NCBI GenBank assembly: GCA_038521865.1
Contig: JBCBKO010000007.1
Span: 19,770 to 83,769, forward strand
DNA from: CALBPI01 sp038521865
Lineage (GTDB): Bacteria > Pseudomonadota > Gammaproteobacteria > Steroidobacterales > Woeseiaceae
Direction: 5' to 3'
DNA: 64,000 nt
Made by a program: the position numbers and the translations under genes. The notes beneath the pieces are model-generated. The model was not told the DNA's origin. It did no database searches and saw only the letters and a list, made by a program, of their open reading frames with translations. Each line of letters opens with the position of its first letter. The first letter of the stretch is position 1. Shown piece by piece: positions 60,639 through 64,000 of the stretch.

Positions 60639-61259
60639 ATGACCGATAACGTGATGACGGACCAAACAACGACCGATGACATGGATGCGAGCCGACGACG
60701 CTTCATCAGCATCGCAACGGCGGGCGCCGGGGCCGTCGCGACCGGCTTGTTCGCGGTTCCGTTCCTCGGCTCGCTAAAACCGAGCGCGAGAGCTCAAGCG
60801 CTGGGCGCACCGGTACAGATCAATATCGAGAGCCTACAGCCTGGACAGGTCGCACGTGCTCAATGGCGTGGCCGGACTGTCTATGTCGTACGACGCGACG
60901 AGGACATGTTAGAGCGCGTCGCCAAGATGGAGCCGCAGCTTGCGGATCCGGGCTCGGCAGCCTCCGACCAGCCAGAATATGCGGTTAACGAGTTCCGCTC
61001 GGTCAAGCCGGAAGTCTTGGTGGTATTCGGCCAGTGCACGCACCTTGGGTGTGCGCCGGCGCCGCGCTTTGACGTTCAACCGGCGGACCTTGGCAGCGAG
61101 TGGTTCGGTGGGTTCTTCTGCGCCTGCCATGGATCGAAATTTGATATGGCAGGCCGCGTCCTTGCGGGCGTTCCTGCACCGAAAAACCTGGAAGTGCCGC
61201 CTTACCGATTCGTCGGTGAGAGCGTCATTGAAGTTGGAACCGACACGGGGGCAGCGTAA
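60639..61259 (+). CDS. petA: Ubiquinol-cytochrome c reductase, Rieske iron-sulfur subunit
   Basis: 206 residues. Twin-arginine type N-terminus ('SRRRFISIATAGAGAV') with one membrane helix, then the Rieske domain whose 'CTHLGC' and 'CACHGS' boxes bind the 2Fe-2S cluster by two Cys and two His. Passes electrons from ubiquinol to cytochrome c1. ATG 60639 with GGAG seven bases upstream; a GTG lies just before. Overlaps petB by one base (TAATG). Confidence 0.97.
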   Translation: MTDNVMTDQTTTDDMDASRRRFISIATAGAGAVATGLFAVPFLGSLKPSARAQALGAPVQINIESLQPGQVARAQWRGRTVYVVRRDEDMLERVAKMEPQLADPGSAASDQPEYAVNEFRSVKPEVLVVFGQCTHLGCAPAPRFDVQPADLGSEWFGGFFCACHGSKFDMAGRVLAGVPAPKNLEVPPYRFVGESVIEVGTDTGAA

Positions 61260-62515
61260 TGGCACGGGCAGAGTCTGATTTGCGTGTAGGCCGCGATAGC
61301 GGCGGAGTAATGGGTTGGATCAAGGATCGTTTTCCTCTTGAGTCACTCCTTAAGGACCACATCACCGAGTACTACGCCTCGAAGAACCTGAACATCTGGT
61401 ACGTCTTCGGCGTGCTGTCGATGGTGGTTTTGGTGATTCAGCTGCTTACCGGCATCTTCCTGACGATGAATTACAAGCCGAGCGCGGCCGAGGCGTTCGC
61501 ATCAGTCGAGTACATCATGCGCGACGTGGAGTTCGGCTGGTTGATTCGTTACATGCACTCCACGGGTGCGTCAGCGTTCTTCATCGTCGTTTACTTGCAT
61601 ATGTTCCGGGCGATGCTCTACGGCTCTTACCGCAAGCCGCGTGAGCTCGTCTGGCTCATTGGTATGCTGATTTTTGTGGTCTTGATGGCAGAAGCGTTCT
61701 TCGGCTACCTGCTGCCTTGGGGTCAGATGTCTTATTGGGGCGCACAGGTGATCGTTAGCCTATTTGGTGCAATTCCGGGCATTGGCGAGCCGCTGGTCGA
61801 TTTCATTCGCGGCGACTTCTCCATATCGGACATCACGCTCAACCGATTCTTTGCATTGCACGTCATTGCGCTGCCTCTGGCATTGATCATGTTGATCGCG
61901 GTGCACATCCTTGCGCTGCATGAAGTTGGCTCGAACAACCCGGATGGGATCGAGATCAAAGAGAAGAAAGACGCGAACGGTGTGCCGCTTGATGGCATCG
62001 CGTTCCACCCGTTCCATACATCGAAGGATCTAGTAGCGATTGTGGTGTTTATGGCGGCGTTCTTCGCAGTTGTGTTCTTTGCGCCTGAGATGAACGGCTA
62101 TTTCCTCGAGCACGCTAACTTTGACCCGGCGGATCGCTTGGTCACGCCAGAGCACATCGCTCCAGTGTGGTACTTCACGCCGTTCTACGCGATCTTGCGC
62201 GCGGTACCGAGCAAATTGTTCGGCGTAATCCTGATGGGCGCTGCGGTGGTGCTGCCCGCGTTCCTGCCTTGGTTGGACAAGTCTCCTGTCAAGTCAGTGC
62301 GCTACAAGGGCATGATCACTCGGATTGCTTTGGGCGCGTTCGTGGTGTCGTTCCTCGCGCTGGGTTACCTCGGTATTCAGCCAGCAACGGACCTCTACAC
62401 CGCCTTGGCGAGATTTTTCACGGCGATCTACTTCGCTTTCTTCCTGCTGATGCCAGTATGGTCGAAAATGGATGACACGAAACCGGTACCGGAAAGGGTT
62501 GTATACCATGCGTAA
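61259..62515 (+). CDS. petB: Cytochrome b subunit of the bc1 complex
   Basis: 418 residues, eight membrane helices, two b-heme sites formed by His pairs in helices B and D ('RYMHSTGAS', 'YLHMFRAM', 'RFFALHVIALPL'), and the Qo motif normally PEWY, seen here as 'PVWYFTPFYAIL' after 'VTPEHIA' (Val replaces Glu). ATG 61259 is coupled to petA, but ATG 61310 with GGAG upstream gives a more typical N-terminus. Overlaps petC by eight bases. Confidence 0.96.
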   Translation: MARAESDLRVGRDSGGVMGWIKDRFPLESLLKDHITEYYASKNLNIWYVFGVLSMVVLVIQLLTGIFLTMNYKPSAAEAFASVEYIMRDVEFGWLIRYMHSTGASAFFIVVYLHMFRAMLYGSYRKPRELVWLIGMLIFVVLMAEAFFGYLLPWGQMSYWGAQVIVSLFGAIPGIGEPLVDFIRGDFSISDITLNRFFALHVIALPLALIMLIAVHILALHEVGSNNPDGIEIKEKKDANGVPLDGIAFHPFHTSKDLVAIVVFMAAFFAVVFFAPEMNGYFLEHANFDPADRLVTPEHIAPVWYFTPFYAILRAVPSKLFGVILMGAAVVLPAFLPWLDKSPVKSVRYKGMITRIALGAFVVSFLALGYLGIQPATDLYTALARFFTAIYFAFFLLMPVWSKMDDTKPVPERVVYHA

Positions 62516-63293
62516 GTTTTTGCGAAGCACAGCAGTTGCTGCGGCGCTTGCACTTGGCGCCTCAGGTGCCGCATTCGCCGCCGGCGGTGGCGTGGAATTG
62601 GAAGCTGCAAACAATAATGTCGGCAACCAGGATTCACTGCAGCGCGGTGCGAAGTACTTCATGAACTACTGCTCCGGGTGTCACAGTGCGAAATACGTCC
62701 GTTACAACACCCTTGGCGCCGGGCTTGGTTTGTCCGATGAACAGCTGATCGAGAACCTGATGTTCAACGCAGAGAAGACGCATGAGACAATCGATATCTC
62801 TATGCGTCCAGACGATGCGAAGAACTGGTTCAACAAGACGCCGCCGGACTTGTCACTGATCGCAAGATCGCGCGGGACCGACTACCTCTACACGTTCCTG
62901 CGTGGTTACTACCAGGATGAGTCGACGCCGACGGGTTGGAACAATACAGTACTCGCCGGTACGAGCATGCCTTACCCGTTGTGGGCGCTCGAGGGCATCA
63001 AGGTCCCTGTGCATCACGATGAAGAGCATGGCGAGACGGACGGTCACGGCGAGGCCGCTGATCATGGTGAAGATGCGGGTCCTCGACCAGGCTTCGAGTA
63101 CGTAACCGCGGGCAGCCTCACTGTTGACGATTACGACCAGGTCGTACGCGACATCGTGAACTATTTGGACTTCATATCTGAGCCGGTACAGCTCGAGCGC
63201 AAAACAATGGGCGTCTGGGTGATGGCGTTTCTGGTAGTCTTCTTCCTTCTTTCACTAATGTTGAAGAAAGAAATCTGGAAACCGGTCAAATAG
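62508..63293 (+). CDS. petC: Cytochrome c1
   Basis: 261 residues with signal peptide ('AAALALGASGAAFAAGG'), heme-c site 'CSGCH' near 59-63, the axial Met in 'GTSMPYPLWALEG', and a C-terminal membrane anchor ('VWVMAFLVVFFLLSLML'). A His/Glu/Asp-rich insert (about 169-191, 'HHDEEHGETDGHGEAADHGE') stands where others have a neutral loop. ATG 62508 overlaps petB; a longer reading is rejected as it would hide the signal peptide. Confidence 0.96.
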   Translation: MRKFLRSTAVAAALALGASGAAFAAGGGVELEAANNNVGNQDSLQRGAKYFMNYCSGCHSAKYVRYNTLGAGLGLSDEQLIENLMFNAEKTHETIDISMRPDDAKNWFNKTPPDLSLIARSRGTDYLYTFLRGYYQDESTPTGWNNTVLAGTSMPYPLWALEGIKVPVHHDEEHGETDGHGEAADHGEDAGPRPGFEYVTAGSLTVDDYDQVVRDIVNYLDFISEPVQLERKTMGVWVMAFLVVFFLLSLMLKKEIWKPVK

Positions 63294-63319
63294 TTCGTAC
63301 CAGCGGTCAGATAAACCAG

Positions 63320-63351
63320 CGCCAGCGGTCCTTTGGGGAGGGCCGCTGGCG
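63320..63351 (+). terminator. Strong hairpin after petC, possible terminator or processing site
   Basis: 12-base stem CGCCAGCGGTCC / GGGCCGCTGGCG (one G-U pair) with an 8-base loop. No T-run follows, so full termination is doubtful. A second small hairpin GCGGCA-A-TGCCGC lies at 63361-63373, before the sspA-like gene. Confidence 0.5.
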
Positions 63352-63403
63352 TTCGCATAAGCGGCAATGCCGCAATATAACAACTTCCTGAGGGAGAGCA
63401 TCC

Positions 63404-64000
63404 ATGGCAGTCATGGCAAATCGTCGCTCGATCATGAGCCTTTTTTCACGTCCCACCTGCATGCACAGTCATCGCACGCGGCTGGTTCTCGCCGAAAAAA
63501 GCATCAACATCGATATCGTCAATGTTGAGGGGAACGACCTGCCCGAAGACCTGATGGATCTGAATCCATACCACACAGTACCGACGCTTGTGGACAGGGA
63601 CCTCGTGCTTTACGACTCTCGTGTGATTATCGAATATCTTGACGAGCGTTTTCCGCATCCTCCTCTGATGCCGGTCGACCCGGTCACTCGCGCTCAGTTC
63701 CGGCTTGCATTGTTCCGGATAGAAAATGATTGGTACAAGCTGGCTGAACAAATCGAAGAAGCGGCGGAGAAAAAGCAAGCGACTCGTGCACGCAAGATTC
63801 TGAAGGAAGGCATTCTCGCGAGTGCTGAAGTGTTTGCGGCGAAGGAATTCTTTCTTGGTGATGAGTTCTCGTTGGTCGATGCTAGCGTGGCACCTCTGCT
63901 GTGGCGTTTGTCGAGCTATAACATCGATCTTGGGAAAGGCGGCGAGCCGATTGAGGCTTATATGGAACGGATGTTCGAACGCCCATCTTTCCGTGCCAGC
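63404..64000 (+). CDS. sspA: Stringent starvation protein A-like (GST fold), partial
   Basis: 199 residues, cut by the end of the window. Thioredoxin-like N-domain ('SLFSRPTCMHSHRTRLVLAE', 'NPYHTVPTLVDRD', 'YDSRVIIEYLDERFPHPPL') and start of the helical C-domain. SspA is an RNA-polymerase-binding regulator without GST activity; petABC-sspA is a known gammaproteobacterial order. ATG 63404 with GAGGGAGAG upstream. Confidence 0.92.
   Translation, partial: MAVMANRRSIMSLFSRPTCMHSHRTRLVLAEKSINIDIVNVEGNDLPEDLMDLNPYHTVPTLVDRDLVLYDSRVIIEYLDERFPHPPLMPVDPVTRAQFRLALFRIENDWYKLAEQIEEAAEKKQATRARKILKEGILASAEVFAAKEFFLGDEFSLVDASVAPLLWRLSSYNIDLGKGGEPIEAYMERMFERPSFRAS

Overview
The window looks like chromosomal core sequence from a Gram-negative, aerobically respiring gammaproteobacterium. 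The signs are genes for Kdo and heptose LPS synthesis and LPS transport (waaA, hldE, kdsC, kdsD, lptABC), an rpoN-hpf-ptsN-rapZ block, mpl, petABC followed by an sspA-like gene, and a split B12-dependent ribonucleotide reductase of the NrdJa/NrdJb kind known from Pseudomonas. Base composition is moderately GC-rich throughout and many secreted proteins are acidic, which would suit a marine or salt-adapted species. That lifestyle, and any finer taxonomy, is inference. I found no rRNA or tRNA genes, insertion sequences, phage genes or CRISPR arrays.

Layout. 1-3.0 kb: class II ribonucleotide reductase (nrdJa, nrdJb); nrdJa carries an in-frame amber codon that cuts it into two open parts. 3.1-18.3 kb: the least conserved part. 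It holds a DUF1801-like protein, a sterol-desaturase-family membrane protein, an ECF sigma / anti-sigma / HEAT-repeat operon, an unknown gene, a secreted thioredoxin-fold protein coupled to a BNR lipoprotein, a NarL-type two-component pair, a large RCC1/PKD lipoprotein and a FemAB-like acetyltransferase. 18.3-20.7 kb: a ZnuD-like TonB receptor behind a Zur-box-like palindrome. 20.8-26 kb: hldE, waaA, tolC, a rhodanese gene and a pcm-like gene. 26.2-30.6 kb: a PAS-GGDEF-EAL protein, PPi-type phosphofructokinase and adk. 30.6-36.3 kb: rnd, mpl, a LON-domain protein, hemL, rubredoxin and a TraB/GumN protein.

36.3-48.1 kb: the methyl cycle (ahcY, metK on the minus strand), diverging from a plus-strand central-carbon run tkt-gap-pgk-pyk that continues closely spaced into a MoxR ATPase, a CoxE-like VWA protein and a patatin. 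48.1-57.5 kb: a minus-strand envelope and nitrogen-PTS operon, in transcription order yrbG-like, kdsD, kdsC, lptC, lptA, lptB, rpoN, hpf, ptsN, rapZ, mgtE. 57.7-60.3 kb: ibaG-like and murA, converging with a degS-like protease. 60.6-64 kb: cytochrome bc1 (petA, petB, petC), then an sspA-like gene cut by the window edge.

Most genes are ordinary housekeeping. The points most worth a second look are the amber codon in nrdJa, the Zur-like site and acidic loop of the TonB receptor, the thioredoxin-fold protein lacking its first active-site cysteine, a strong terminator between hpf and ptsN, and a palindrome over the predicted tolC transcription start. All starts, promoters and functions come from reading the sequence and from memory of the families; no database search was run.
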